Assembly (NCBI RefSeq): GCF_001939075.1
Contig: NZ_MPTA01000007.1
Coordinates: forward strand, 1-64,000
Direction: 5' to 3'
DNA from: Paenisporosarcina indica
Lineage (GTDB): Bacteria; Bacillota; Bacilli; Bacillales_A; Planococcaceae
Length of the DNA: 64,000 nt
How positions within the stretch are numbered: the first letter of the stretch is position 1; each line of letters opens with the position of its first letter. A program made the position numbers and the translations under genes. This document shows, piece after piece, positions 29,996 through 38,501 of this stretch. The notes under the pieces were generated by a model, which was given only the letters and a program-made list of their open reading frames with translations, was not told the DNA's origin and did no database searches.

Positions 29996-31168
29996 TCAAC
30001 TTTTTTGTTTTCTTTTCCTGTTAATTATCAAGTCCGATAATCTCTTACCGATTTTTATTGTAGGAGCCTCTACCCACTTATAAGTGATTTCAGCAACAAC
30101 TAAAGATAGAATCACCGCGACAACAAAAGACCATTCCAAAGTAATTATGTTTCTCAAAAGTATTGTAGTAACCATGATTACCGGTACATGGACCAGGTAT
30201 AAGCTATATGAAACTTTGCCTAACCACAGTAATGGCTTTCGAGTTAATAATTTATCTGCTAAATCCGAATTAAGTATTACTACAAATAAGATAATAATAC
30301 CGATTAGTGCGATTCCTTGTTCAATCATCCAAAAATTTAGATTCAACGGTATCAAAAAACCTTTTGAATTAATTAAGATTAATGAGAAAACAAACACACC
30401 TAATTTAACCCACCATTTTGTTCGGTTTATAAACTCTACCCGATTACGGTACTTTGCTAAAATAGAACCACAAACAAAGAAAACTGTAAACCAGGCGGAC
30501 ATTGTGAAATCACTCCAGATACTTTCAACAAATTCATTGTCTGTCAGGGTTTTCAAACCTTGGAAAAACGCTATCCCAAAAATAATTAAAGCCATTGATA
30601 GTGTAAAAGATTTTATAAATTTATATTTATAAATGATTAAAACGAATAAAGGAAATACAATAGAAATTCGCATTTCATGGAACAAAGACCAAACTACACC
30701 ATTAACATTTGATAAATCCTCTGGAATCATGAACAGAAAAGATACAAAAGCTTTTAAGGTTACTTGATGATCCCACCTGTTTTCGTAAATCTCACTTAAC
30801 CCAGCATTCTCTTTGAAATCAAAAAAAGTAACGGCAAGTAATGTGGAGACTAACATTATGACTATATATGGTATATAAATTCTAAAAAACCTCTTAACGA
30901 TATAAGCTGAATATAATTGAGGTTTTCCATTAAAAACAGGTAAAGATAATACAAAACCACTTAAAACGAAAAATAATAAAACAGCTTCGTTCCCTGCCCA
31001 TACTATTTTTAATGGCGAAAGTGTTATAACTTCCATAACTTTATTTTCGAAAACATGATTATTAGCGTTGTAGAATATTACATATGAAGTTAAACAATGA
31101 AAAATCACAACAATTAATGCTGCAACACCCCGTAATGAGTCCAAAGATTCGATACGCTTTTTATTCAT
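29996..31168 (-). CDS. Acyltransferase 3 family membrane protein
   Basis: A 390-residue protein with about ten membrane helices. It has the family N-terminus ESLDSLRGVAALIVVIFHC (the RG...H pair is the proposed catalytic motif) and LFFVLSGFVLSLPVF. The family moves acetyl or other acyl groups to sugars of peptidoglycan, exopolysaccharide or lipids across the membrane. There is no SGNH domain as in OatA. AAAGGAGGGGG precedes the ATG. No polysaccharide genes are adjacent, so the acceptor cannot be inferred. Confidence 0.9.
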   Translation of the reverse strand: MNKKRIESLDSLRGVAALIVVIFHCLTSYVIFYNANNHVFENKVMEVITLSPLKIVWAGNEAVLLFFVLSGFVLSLPVFNGKPQLYSAYIVKRFFRIYIPYIVIMLVSTLLAVTFFDFKENAGLSEIYENRWDHQVTLKAFVSFLFMIPEDLSNVNGVVWSLFHEMRISIVFPLFVLIIYKYKFIKSFTLSMALIIFGIAFFQGLKTLTDNEFVESIWSDFTMSAWFTVFFVCGSILAKYRNRVEFINRTKWWVKLGVFVFSLILINSKGFLIPLNLNFWMIEQGIALIGIIILFVVILNSDLADKLLTRKPLLWLGKVSYSLYLVHVPVIMVTTILLRNIITLEWSFVVAVILSLVVAEITYKWVEAPTIKIGKRLSDLIINRKRKQKS

Positions 31169-31449
31169 TGTTCCCCCTCCTTTCCTAGATTACCTAGGAT
31201 AGCACACCCGAAAGGAAAGTATGCAAAATACTATTGTTCCTACGTGGTAACGTCTTCCATTATTAATAGATTTCCAAAACTTTTTGTTTAATCCTACTAT
31301 TGTCAAAGCATTTTGAACATTTTAGTATAAGTCGTAGTTAAGATGTTTGGTTGTGAAGTCTAGCGTAATTCACATTAACTGTTTGTATTTAGAGGGTTAT
31401 ATATTGGATAGATGAATTAATCATAATAATTTCTTTAAGTAGATTTTAG
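31169..31449. other. Gap without a recognised feature
   Basis: AT-rich sequence upstream of the acyltransferase gene. It should contain that gene's promoter, but I see no clear hexamer pair, repeat or coding signal. Confidence 0.4.
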
Positions 31450-31590
31450 ATGAAATTATTAAATGCTCTATTTAAGAAAAAAGAAGACTTCAAAGAAAAG
31501 GTGTCAGATAAAGCAGCATCAATAAAAATCAAAAAAAAGAACCTCTCTGCTAGGAAAGGCTCATTAATCTATAACCAAAGTGAGCATTGA
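31450..31590 (+). CDS. Possible small basic peptide (46 aa)
   Basis: An open frame starting MKLLNALFKKKEDFKEK, Lys-rich and hydrophilic. The ribosome site is poor, and the frame runs through a minus-strand terminator at 31531-31562, so the C-terminal third is doubtful. It could be the start of a truncated gene or chance. Confidence 0.2.
   Translation: MKLLNALFKKKEDFKEKVSDKAASIKIKKKNLSARKGSLIYNQSEH
31531..31562 (-). terminator. Intrinsic terminator
   Basis: Arms GAGCCTTTC and GAGAGGTTC around CTAGCA, then eight T on the minus strand. It directly follows the stop codon of the 41-residue frame at 31564. Confidence 0.75.
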
Positions 31591-31689
31591 AAGAATTTCT
31601 CCATTTTTCTCAGAAACATTATTTTCTGGGTGAATTGTCACGCTTGTAAATAATGGTTGTTTCTTTTTACGATGAAACGGGGACTTCAT
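31564..31689 (-). CDS. Possible 41-aa protein before a terminator
   Basis: The frame begins MKSPFHRKKKQPLFTSV and ends LTLVID, with the terminator only a few bases after its stop, as for a real gene end. No ribosome site is visible, and its start lies 35 bp from the divergent DUF1206 gene, leaving little room for a promoter. It may be the 3' end of a gene whose 5' part is lost. Confidence 0.35.
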   Translation of the reverse strand: MKSPFHRKKKQPLFTSVTIHPENNVSEKNGEILSMLTLVID

Positions 31690-31723
31690 ATAATAAGAGA
31701 ATTGTAGAGGAAGTGTGCATTAT

Positions 31724-32572
31724 ATGAATTCGCCGGCAAAAACAGCAACAAAAGAGAAAATGAGAGAAATGAAACCGTGGGTGCGTCGTTTTGGTCGTTT
31801 AGGTTATATGGCTAAAGGTATCGTGTACGGAATGGTTGGGGTACTCGCAGCGTTAGCAGCATTCGGACCCGGAGGCGATATGACTGGGACATCTGGTGCT
31901 CTTCAATCAATCGCCGAAATGCGATTTGGTGAAGTTGCATTATGGATTATCGGAATTAGTTTAATCGGTTACATCATATGGGATTTTATTAAAGCGATTA
32001 AGGATCCTGAAAATGAAGGAACTAATACAAAAGGCCTGATTAAAAGAACTGGTTATTTCATCAGTGGAGTCATTTATACGAATTTAGCATTTGGTGCAAT
32101 AAAATTAGCTAGTCACACAGGGAACGCTAGTGGTGGCAATTCGGAGAAAACGATTTCGGCTAAGTTAATGGAACAGCCATTTGGCGTATGGTTAGTTGGA
32201 TTAGTAGGAGCAATTATTATTGGATATGGCGTTTACGAACTTTATAGTGGTGTAAAAGAGAAATTCATGTCTAAATTCAAAACCTATGAAATGAATGATA
32301 AGGAACGTAAAATTGCACGATTGTCAGGTAAACTAGGTCTGATTTCACGGGGGATTGTTCTAAGTATGGTCGGATTTTTCTTCATCCGCACAGCATACAC
32401 ACATAACCCTGATGAATCAAAAGGGCTTGGCGGTGCTTTAACAGAGTTAGCAAGCCAACCATTCGGCCAGTTTTTACTGGCTATAGTGGCAGTTGGATTA
32501 ATTTCATATGGCGTCAACCAAATTATTCAAGGACGCTATCAGCATATGAGTTTTGGATCTAACGGAAAATAG
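31724..32572 (+). CDS. DUF1206 family membrane protein
   Basis: A 282-residue protein with six hydrophobic helices in three similar pairs, each starting with a block like FGRLGYMAKGIVYGMVG, TGYFISGVIYTNLAFGA or LGLISRGIVLSMVGFFF. This three-repeat layout is the DUF1206 family, whose function is unknown. ATG 31724 follows GAGGAAG by ten bases; a GTG at 31715 would be too close. It is one of the few plus-strand genes here, and a terminator follows. Confidence 0.85.
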   Translation: MNSPAKTATKEKMREMKPWVRRFGRLGYMAKGIVYGMVGVLAALAAFGPGGDMTGTSGALQSIAEMRFGEVALWIIGISLIGYIIWDFIKAIKDPENEGTNTKGLIKRTGYFISGVIYTNLAFGAIKLASHTGNASGGNSEKTISAKLMEQPFGVWLVGLVGAIIIGYGVYELYSGVKEKFMSKFKTYEMNDKERKIARLSGKLGLISRGIVLSMVGFFFIRTAYTHNPDESKGLGGALTELASQPFGQFLLAIVAVGLISYGVNQIIQGRYQHMSFGSNGK

Positions 32573-32593
32573 TATAGAGGTAAGTGATGAGGG

Positions 32594-32625
32594 AGCTACC
32601 AATTATGATTACGTGGTAGCTTTTG
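32594..32625 (+). terminator. Intrinsic terminator of the DUF1206 gene
   Basis: Arms AGCTACCA/TGGTAGCT followed by TTTTG on the plus strand. Confidence 0.8.
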
Positions 32626-32895
32626 TCGTTTAGAAATGTTTGGTGGGATTCGCCACATTATCGGCTATACACTCCGAATTCAACACAAAGGAGTTTCATT
32701 TTTAACATTGAATATGAATTGGAAGAAACCCAGGAACCTTGTATTAACAAGATTACTGGGTTATTTGATTTATCCATTTGGTCTTTGGCTGCTCCCTATA
32801 TAGAAGGGCTAAAACCAATTCCAATAATTACTCTACTGAATATTGCCATGAAAAACAGCAAGATTCATATAGATGAGCAAAAAAATACAGCGTAA
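32623..32895 (+). pseudogene. Doubtful open frame, possible gene remnant
   Basis: A 90-codon frame (for example FNIEYELEETQEPC and ITLLNIAMKNSKIHID) reads fairly protein-like, but the only start is a TTG inside the T run of the preceding terminator and no ribosome site is seen. It may be the 3' end of a decayed gene. Not recognised. Confidence 0.25.
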
Positions 32896-32916
32896 CCTGT
32901 AAATGAGGTGATTACG

Positions 32917-34161
32917 ATGTATCGAAATGCATTGAAGAATAAAAGCGTTTTATATTATTTGGCAGGGGCTGGCATTTCACAGTTAGGCAATGTACTTGCA
33001 GGGCTTGCCTTTCTTTTTATATCCTATGAACTGACTCAATCGGCTAGCCTTACCACAGTAATCGCCATTTCACAGGCCGTCCCCTATTTGTTATTCGGTT
33101 TAATTGGCGGTGCCATCGCAGACCGTGTCAATAAAAAAAGGCTATTGTTATGGATTGATCTTATTCGGGTTCCGATCATTCTCTCACTGGTTGTCATCTA
33201 TCAACTAGAGAGTTTAGCTTTCTGGCATTTGCTATTCGTAAGTTTTGTAATTCAGAGTCTCGGCTGTTTTTATAATCCAGCGTACCGGGCTGTTTTGCCT
33301 CTCGTCACGCCAGTGGATGACCGAACGACGGTTAATAGTCTGCTTGATATTGTCACGAGAGGGGTCCAGGTGCTCGGTCCTGTTTTCAGTATCGGTCTAT
33401 TGAGTTCAGGGAACACCATTCATTTTTACTCGCTTGATGCGCTTACGTATGTTTTGAGTGCATTTTTCATCTTAAAAATTCATTGGGTTCAACCGATCCA
33501 CGAGGATAATGCACTTGTAGAGAAAAATCAAGGAATCTTCCAATCGATTTTTGATTTCTTTCGGTGGGTAAAAGAAGAAGTGACGATTAAAACCTTGTTT
33601 ATGGCGACGTTTTTGATGGTCTTTTTCAACACTTGGGTTTGGCAGGTCGGATTGCTCTTGCTGCTTCTAAAAAACTATCCGAGTCAGGGCGAAGAACTTT
33701 ATAGTCTCTTATTGGGATGGTTTGGCGCAGGTGTAATCATTGTCAATGTGGTCATTCCGTTTCTCTGGAAAAGATTAACTTTCGCCCTTTATCTTTGTGG
33801 CTCTATCGTATGGGGAATCGGAATTTTTGTCTTGGGATTTGCAACAAACCTTCCCCTTTACTTGCTAGGTGTGCTGATTGTTGCAATCGGACTGCCAAAC
33901 ACCGGTCTTACCCGTGTTTATTTGATTCAGACACTGGTTCCAAGCTATAAACTAGGTAGGGCATTCAGTTTTAATGCGGTCATTCTCTATGGATCTAATG
34001 TGATTTCCTTGATGCTATTTGGCGCACTCGCTACTTTCATCGAGATTAGTTCCCTCTTTATTTTCTGCGGCAGTATGATGGTCTTTTGCTCAGTTTTCTA
34101 TTTGATTCGAATTGTTTCTACGGAAAAAGCTAGGCGAAAATCCGTAGAGTCGTTTAAATAA
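32917..34161 (+). CDS. MFS drug/siderophore efflux transporter (MFS_3 type)
   Basis: A 414-residue transporter with twelve predicted helices. The cytoplasmic loop after helix 2 reads GGAIADRVNKKRLLLWID, the MFS signature. YNPAYRAVLPLVTP in the middle is typical of the EntS/MefA-like (MFS_3) group that exports macrolides, siderophores or other small molecules. ATG 32917 follows GAGGTGA. Its 3' end overlaps the convergent AraC gene by 72 bp. A regulator and an oxidoreductase next door suggest a small inducible unit; the substrate is unknown. Confidence 0.88.
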   Translation: MYRNALKNKSVLYYLAGAGISQLGNVLAGLAFLFISYELTQSASLTTVIAISQAVPYLLFGLIGGAIADRVNKKRLLLWIDLIRVPIILSLVVIYQLESLAFWHLLFVSFVIQSLGCFYNPAYRAVLPLVTPVDDRTTVNSLLDIVTRGVQVLGPVFSIGLLSSGNTIHFYSLDALTYVLSAFFILKIHWVQPIHEDNALVEKNQGIFQSIFDFFRWVKEEVTIKTLFMATFLMVFFNTWVWQVGLLLLLLKNYPSQGEELYSLLLGWFGAGVIIVNVVIPFLWKRLTFALYLCGSIVWGIGIFVLGFATNLPLYLLGVLIVAIGLPNTGLTRVYLIQTLVPSYKLGRAFSFNAVILYGSNVISLMLFGALATFIEISSLFIFCGSMMVFCSVFYLIRIVSTEKARRKSVESFK

Positions 34162-34923
34162 CTGATTGTAAACGGCAACGGAAGAAAACCCGCAGCTAAT
34201 CGCAATATCCGTAATGGACCGTTGGGTATGCAAAAGCAAATCCTGAGTTCTGACAAGCCGATATAGTTGGAGCCAAGAATAAGGTGAAACGCCAATTCTT
34301 TCTTTAAAAAGGTGAGCAAATTGAAATTTGCCAATATCTAGTAGCGCTGCCATTTCATCTAGACTCCAGGCATGCTGATAATCATCTTTTAAGGCCTCCA
34401 TCACCTGAACAAGTGCCGGCTGGGTGGAGCGAAAAGGTTGAGTATTCAGATTAGAGGTATGTGTCCCAATGGTTGTCTTGACCAACAATAGACTTAATTG
34501 AGCAAAGCTGTGCTCTAAGAACACTTCAGAAGACCGGCTTCCATTTTGCCCTTCCATTAGCATATACTGCTGAACAAATTGGACCCATTGCTCAACGAGT
34601 GGATTTTTTTGTGTCGTTTGCGCAAAGAAAAGATCCTCCCGAATGACAGAAATGGCAGCCGTCGCCTCGTTGAGAAATGCCGAATCCAGTTCAACCAAAA
34701 ATTTATGGTCTTCTACTGAAATCTGTCTATGTTCGTCATGCGGATTGAAGACCATGAACTCATTTTCAGTTAATGAAAAATCGTTTCGTCTGCTTTGGTA
34801 CTGCATGGAGCCTTTTAGCGAAAACATGAATTTGTAACACGGGTCGTTCCGCCAGAGACTTTCCAATTTCTTTTGACCTGTAGATAACAACAAACAGTTA
34901 GACGCTTCCAGTAAAGCAGTCAT
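34090..34923 (-). CDS. AraC-family transcriptional regulator
   Basis: A 277-residue regulator. An N-terminal cupin-like sensing domain (SRRNDFSLTENEFMVFNPHDEH) is followed by a C-terminal double helix-turn-helix of about 100 residues, with WSLDEMAALLDIGKFQFAHL and SITDIAISCGFSSVAVYNQ. ATG 34923 follows AAGGGTGA; upstream in-frame starts lack a ribosome site. It faces the SDR gene divergently (83 bp apart) and converges on the transporter gene with a 72-bp overlap, so it probably controls one or both. Confidence 0.88.
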   Translation of the reverse strand: MTALLEASNCLLLSTGQKKLESLWRNDPCYKFMFSLKGSMQYQSRRNDFSLTENEFMVFNPHDEHRQISVEDHKFLVELDSAFLNEATAAISVIREDLFFAQTTQKNPLVEQWVQFVQQYMLMEGQNGSRSSEVFLEHSFAQLSLLLVKTTIGTHTSNLNTQPFRSTQPALVQVMEALKDDYQHAWSLDEMAALLDIGKFQFAHLFKERIGVSPYSWLQLYRLVRTQDLLLHTQRSITDIAISCGFSSVAVYNQLFKRLYGFSPSFFRRNNSNQIEN

Positions 34924-35006
34924 TGATTTCACCCTTTCTAACATTTCAACAAGGAAATAATTCAATTTAGAAGAACACCATTTCACTCAGCAAAGGAATG
35001 ATTTAA

Positions 35007-35546
35007 TTGAAACATGCACTTGTCATTGGCGGTACAGGCATGCTGACCAACGTTTCCGTATGGTTATCGGTAAATGGTTATCACGCTTCTGTAATTGGTC
35101 GGTATCCCGAGAAGATGCAACGGCTCTTAGAACAAAATCCTGCACAGATGACACCAGTCTTAGTTGATTACACGAATACCAAAGAATTAGCGGAACAATT
35201 ACATCGTATACAAAAAAAGAATGGTCCAATTCACTTGGTAGTTGCTTGGATCCATTCAACCGGACAAAATGTGATTCCATGTTTAACAGAATCCCTTTCT
35301 AATTCCCAGCCATGGAAATTATTCCACTTGAATGGCAGTAGTTCGAACTTACATGAAATCAAAGCCAAAACGGCAGTTCCAATACATGTTCACTATCATC
35401 AAATCCTGCTTGGGTTCAAGATAGAAAGTGATATGTCCCGATGGTTGACAAATGAAGAGATTTCCGATGGTGTCATAAAAGCCATTCGAGAAGAAAAATC
35501 GGAACATATTATCGGAACGATTGCACCTTGGGAGAAACGACCATAG
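35007..35546 (+). CDS. Short-chain dehydrogenase-like Rossmann protein
   Basis: A 179-residue protein. The N-terminal nucleotide-binding turn is HALVIGGTGMLTNVS, with a beta-alpha pattern typical of short NAD(P)-dependent oxidoreductases. The usual YxxxK active-site pair is not evident, and the length is short for the family, so activity is uncertain. A TTG start follows AAAGGA by nine bases. It is divergent from the AraC gene, which may regulate it. Confidence 0.7.
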   Translation: MKHALVIGGTGMLTNVSVWLSVNGYHASVIGRYPEKMQRLLEQNPAQMTPVLVDYTNTKELAEQLHRIQKKNGPIHLVVAWIHSTGQNVIPCLTESLSNSQPWKLFHLNGSSSNLHEIKAKTAVPIHVHYHQILLGFKIESDMSRWLTNEEISDGVIKAIREEKSEHIIGTIAPWEKRP

Positions 35547-35695
35547 GAATAGGCAGTATAGGCAATTCCCATATATAGTATCTTTTATTATTATCATACT
35601 CTTAAACTAGACCTAATTGTTTCATCCGTAAGACTGGTTTTTCTTATAAACTTATAGCTAATTAACCCCTTCTGTAAGGAGTTTTTGAATATACA

Positions 35696-36037
35696 TCAAC
35701 AATTAAAAAGTTCGTAAAAGTACACTTTTCGAACTATTAAAAGTAACAAGAAAAAGCTACCCTCAAAGGATAGCTTTTCTTCACCAATACCTTTGTTTTT
35801 TGAGTAAGCTTTTAAGGCAACTCCTATCATGATAGCCGAGGTGAAAACTTCGAAAATGATATAACTGGCTTTCTTGCCGTCTCGATACCCATGGTGAGGT
35901 GGATATCGAACTGGACGGCAATCAGGTACGATAAATCTAGTCGTTTTCCTCCGTTTTCTTTTGTCTATAACTTTTTCCACATTATGTGTGTTGCTTTCGA
36001 ATGATGCTTGTCCAGTTGTAAAAGTTATAATAAACAA
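35696..36037 (-). CDS. Doubtful membrane protein frame (up to 113 aa)
   Basis: The middle reads like a real small protein: a basic stretch KVIDKRKRRKTTRF, then RPVRYPPHHGYRDGKKASY, then one hydrophobic helix FEVFTSAIMIGVALKAY. However, the frame runs through a terminator hairpin at 35749-35780, starts in the T run of another at 36036-36064, and no start codon has a good ribosome site. It is either a decayed gene or a shorter protein with an unclear start and end. Family not recognised. Confidence 0.25.
   Translation of the reverse strand: MFIITFTTGQASFESNTHNVEKVIDKRKRRKTTRFIVPDCRPVRYPPHHGYRDGKKASYIIFEVFTSAIMIGVALKAYSKNKGIGEEKLSFEGSFFLLLLIVRKVYFYELFNC
35709..35735. repeat. Inverted repeat downstream of the SDR gene
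   Basis: Arms GTTCG(T)AAAAGT and ACTTTTCGAAC face each other across AC. There is no T run of note. It could be a transcription end for the convergent genes or an operator-like site. Confidence 0.5.
35749..35780 (-). terminator. Intrinsic terminator
   Basis: Arms GAAAAGCTATCC and GGGTAGCTTTTTC, with T-rich minus-strand sequence after the second arm. It may end transcription coming from 36202-36609 or from the doubtful frame that crosses it. Confidence 0.7.
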
Positions 36038-36064
36038 AAAAAGAGCCTTCTCCGTTAGGAAAAG
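36036..36064 (-). terminator. Intrinsic terminator
   Basis: Arms CTTTTCC/GGAGAAG around TAAC, followed by a GGCTC stretch and seven T on the minus strand. It lies about 140 bp past the stop of the gene at 36202. Confidence 0.55.
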
Positions 36065-36201
36065 ACGCGGTTTTCTTACTATCAGCTTCTTAGCAAGATC
36101 TCTATTTCTAATGTCTTTCGATACCTCTCGCGATTGCTCAATACGGAATTTCTGATATAAGTTCGTTTCGTTGTTTACTCATAGTGTTTCAATATTTTCT
36201 C

Positions 36202-36609
36202 TTAGTCTATTACCGTATATTCTCCGAATACGTCACCATCTGCGACGAGGATGCCACTTTCCATTTCGTAGAATGAAACAATTGTTGAATCCGGGAGTGC
36301 GTCTTGGACCTCTGTCCCTGTTTTTGTAGCAAACGACTCTTTATCAGAGACACTAAATCCTGTCCAAGCCGTATCAAAGATAAATACATCAACTTGATAG
36401 TAAGAACCTGTGTGCTCGGATGACATTTCTGCTATGACCCCGTCAGAATTATCGACAATTCCTTGTAGAGTAGCATTTATATCTTCGTATATTTCGGCTC
36501 CACCTACTTCCTGTATTACAGGTATTGCGGAAGTTGACCACACGAAGGCGTATATTACACCTACTACAGCAATTACCCATGCCATGTTTATTAAAACTTT
36601 TCTAATCAC
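36202..36609 (-). CDS. Single-pass membrane protein, unknown function
   Basis: A 135-residue protein. A basic start (VIRKVLINMAW) leads into one membrane helix (about residues 6-24). The rest is an acidic outer domain with a mixed alpha/beta pattern ending GDVFGEYTVID. GTG 36609 follows GGAGG by eight bases; the TTG at 36624 would overlap that ribosome site. Not recognised; it could be an extracytoplasmic binding or anchoring protein. It stands alone. Confidence 0.55.
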   Translation of the reverse strand: MIRKVLINMAWVIAVVGVIYAFVWSTSAIPVIQEVGGAEIYEDINATLQGIVDNSDGVIAEMSSEHTGSYYQVDVFIFDTAWTGFSVSDKESFATKTGTEVQDALPDSTIVSFYEMESGILVADGDVFGEYTVID

Positions 36610-36802
36610 TTTCTTTTCCTCCAAAAATCATAAATGGTTAAAATTAGTATAAACGTAAATACACGGAAGTCAATTAGTTTTCATACTATTCGTGTAATAT
36701 TTTTAGTCTTTATTAATCATTACCACGATCAATAGCTTTATCTAAATCGGTTGAATAAATCGCAATTTATTACTGTAATATTGAAATATCACTATGGCAC
36801 AT

Positions 36803-36982
36803 TTAAGCATTTACAGTAAATATGCTGAATCCTGCTTGAATTTTATTCTTGCAAAACTTCGCCGCAACCCATGAGGGCTGATACTTAATTGCTATTGTCT
36901 GCCTACTGTCTAATTCAATTAGTGTTTTAACGATTTGACCAGTTGCGATATCGGTATCATGTCCTTCCCAGCTAGAGCTAGT
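36803..36982 (-). pseudogene. Coding remnant, unknown family
   Basis: A 59-codon frame after a stop, with protein-like sequence (SSWEGHDTDIATGQIVKTL, then IAIKYQPSWVAAKFC), but without a start codon or ribosome site. The rest of the gap between 36610 and 37049 shows nothing else. Probably the 3' end of a lost gene. Confidence 0.3.
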
Positions 36983-37049
36983 TTAATAGCGCTTGCTAGT
37001 TGCGTATCCTTCAAATGCCAAAAGGCAAAAAAACAATTTTTAAAGACAA

Positions 37050-37072
37050 AAAAAGGACCATAAAGTCCTTTA
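37050..37072 (-). terminator. Intrinsic terminator of the lipoprotein gene
   Basis: Arms AAAGGAC/GTCCTTT followed by a T run on the minus strand. Confidence 0.75.
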
Positions 37073-37073
37073 A

Positions 37074-37763
37074 TTACATAGAAGAAGAGTACTCTTCTAT
37101 TTTTTCAATATCTTCAGGGTTAATGTAGTAGATATCAGAGTAATCTCTAGAATTACCATCACCAGCCATCATATACATCTTATCAATCTCTGTACCTTCC
37201 GGTATCTCAAGTACAAATACTCCATCGCTTGATCCTTCAGGTGACAAGATTCCATTTTCAAATGTTTGAATCTTTTGCTCTTGCTCCATTAGCATATCGA
37301 CTTCTACTTGCATACCATTAACATTTTCAACTACAAATTTTATTTTATTAAATGGTTGTAAATCAATTGTTGTTTTGTTTACGAAAGACAAATTAATTAT
37401 CAGATGGTCATGATCATAATTAATCATTTCATATAATAACTTTGCCTGAGTATCTAAGTATGTATTTCTATCTTTTTTGTATATTTCCTTTAATTCCTCA
37501 CTCATTGGGAATACCTTTGCTAGTTTCATATCATTGATAGTAATTGCAACACTTTCTGGAGTAAGAAAATTCATAACAGTAAAGTCAATAGGCTGACCGA
37601 GTACTATATCTCCTTCTTTATAAGTATGTTGTTTGTCTTCTTTCGCTTCTGTTCTACCTTTTTCAGTTTCCTTTGCTTCTGCTTCTTTTGAAAGGTCACT
37701 TTCATTCCCACAGCTCGCTAAAAAGGTCATTAAAACTAAAAAGATTAATAATAGTTTTTTCAT
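37074..37763 (-). CDS. Lipoprotein, DUF4352-like
   Basis: A 229-residue exported lipoprotein. The signal peptide MKKLLLIFLVLMTFLASC ends in the lipobox LASC, so Cys18 would be lipidated and anchored outside. A charged linker rich in Glu and Lys is followed by a beta-rich domain (about residues 50-220), with LSFVNKTTIDLQPFN reminiscent of DUF4352-type domains. The family call is tentative. GAGAGGGATG precedes the ATG. Confidence 0.7.
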   Translation of the reverse strand: MKKLLLIFLVLMTFLASCGNESDLSKEAEAKETEKGRTEAKEDKQHTYKEGDIVLGQPIDFTVMNFLTPESVAITINDMKLAKVFPMSEELKEIYKKDRNTYLDTQAKLLYEMINYDHDHLIINLSFVNKTTIDLQPFNKIKFVVENVNGMQVEVDMLMEQEQKIQTFENGILSPEGSSDGVFVLEIPEGTEIDKMYMMAGDGNSRDYSDIYYINPEDIEKIEEYSSSM

Positions 37764-38010
37764 TTATTCATCCCTCTCTAATAGAATTACATGTCTAATC
37801 GATAAACAAAGTTTTTCTCTTAACATGTCAACTCTATTATAAATGGAATATATATCCCAGTAAATATCCAATTAGGTATTTAGTTTTATTATTTGTGTTT
37901 TTTAGGTAAAATTATAAATCTTTTTACCCTTCTATTATCATTATTACTTTATGCCGTAATAAAAAGCTCTTTAGAAAGCCAGTGACCTTTCCTAGATATA
38001 TATATCTAAT
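37764..38010. other. Gap without a recognised feature
   Basis: AT-rich stretch upstream of the lipoprotein gene. It includes a short TAGATATATATATCTA palindrome near 37993. No coding signal or clear promoter is seen. Confidence 0.4.
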
Positions 38011-38153
38011 TTACTCCATTACATATTTAGAATTCCATTCCTCATACGTTCTTGAATCTATAAGACCGTTTGCTAACTGACGATTTTCACCATTAACTGT
38101 TTCATTCTTTTCATGCAGTGTGTGTTGTACTGTGCAGCAATCAATGTACGCAT
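38011..38153 (-). pseudogene. Frameshifted gene remnant, unknown family
   Basis: One frame begins at ATG 38153 with MRTLIAAQYNT. A second frame takes over with EKNETVNGENRQLANGLIDS and RTYEEWNSKYVME before the stop at 38011. Together they look like the C-terminal half of one protein broken by a frameshift. Family not recognised. Confidence 0.35.
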
Positions 38154-38191
38154 ACTATGAAGAAGCATCTTAATATTCAGACACTTTTTTT

Positions 38192-38500
38192 CTAATCAAG
38201 TTCAATTTCAATGTCTAGAAGGTACGAACTAAGGCTTTTTCCATGCTTGTCTAATGCAAGGGACCTGGTCACGCCACCGCCAAGAGCGTCGTGCATTACA
38301 AAATTCATGGCACCCAGCTGAGGCAGTTCATATCTTATTACCTCTCCCTTTACGATGTTCTTAAACCATTCTGCAACCACATTTGCCGTGATCTTTTCGC
38401 ATACCTTTTCATAATCCTTCTTGTCATATACAATCAGGGATATGTTTGAAATATTTCCCTTGTCTCCGGTACGAGAATGAGCTATTTCCCAAAGCTTCAT
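38192..38500 (-). CDS. AtuA-related small protein
   Basis: A 102-residue protein beginning LWEIAHSRTGDKGN, the signature of the small ferredoxin-fold domain that accompanies DUF1446/AtuA proteins, either fused to them or as the next gene. It starts one base after the DUF1446 stop, with GAGGTG upstream, so the two are made together. The exact role is unknown. Base composition and codon use look richer in GC than the surrounding genes. Confidence 0.82.
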   Translation of the reverse strand: MKLWEIAHSRTGDKGNISNISLIVYDKKDYEKVCEKITANVVAEWFKNIVKGEVIRYELPQLGAMNFVMHDALGGGVTRSLALDKHGKSLSSYLLDIEIELD

Positions 38501-38501
38501 G

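Noticed and set aside
30084-30632. A 182-codon frame antisense to the acyltransferase gene
   Set aside because: The minus-strand frame has clear membrane helices and family motifs; the antisense one reads as low-complexity shadow.
37993-38006. AT-repeat palindrome as an operator
   Set aside because: Too short and simple in AT-rich DNA to distinguish from chance.
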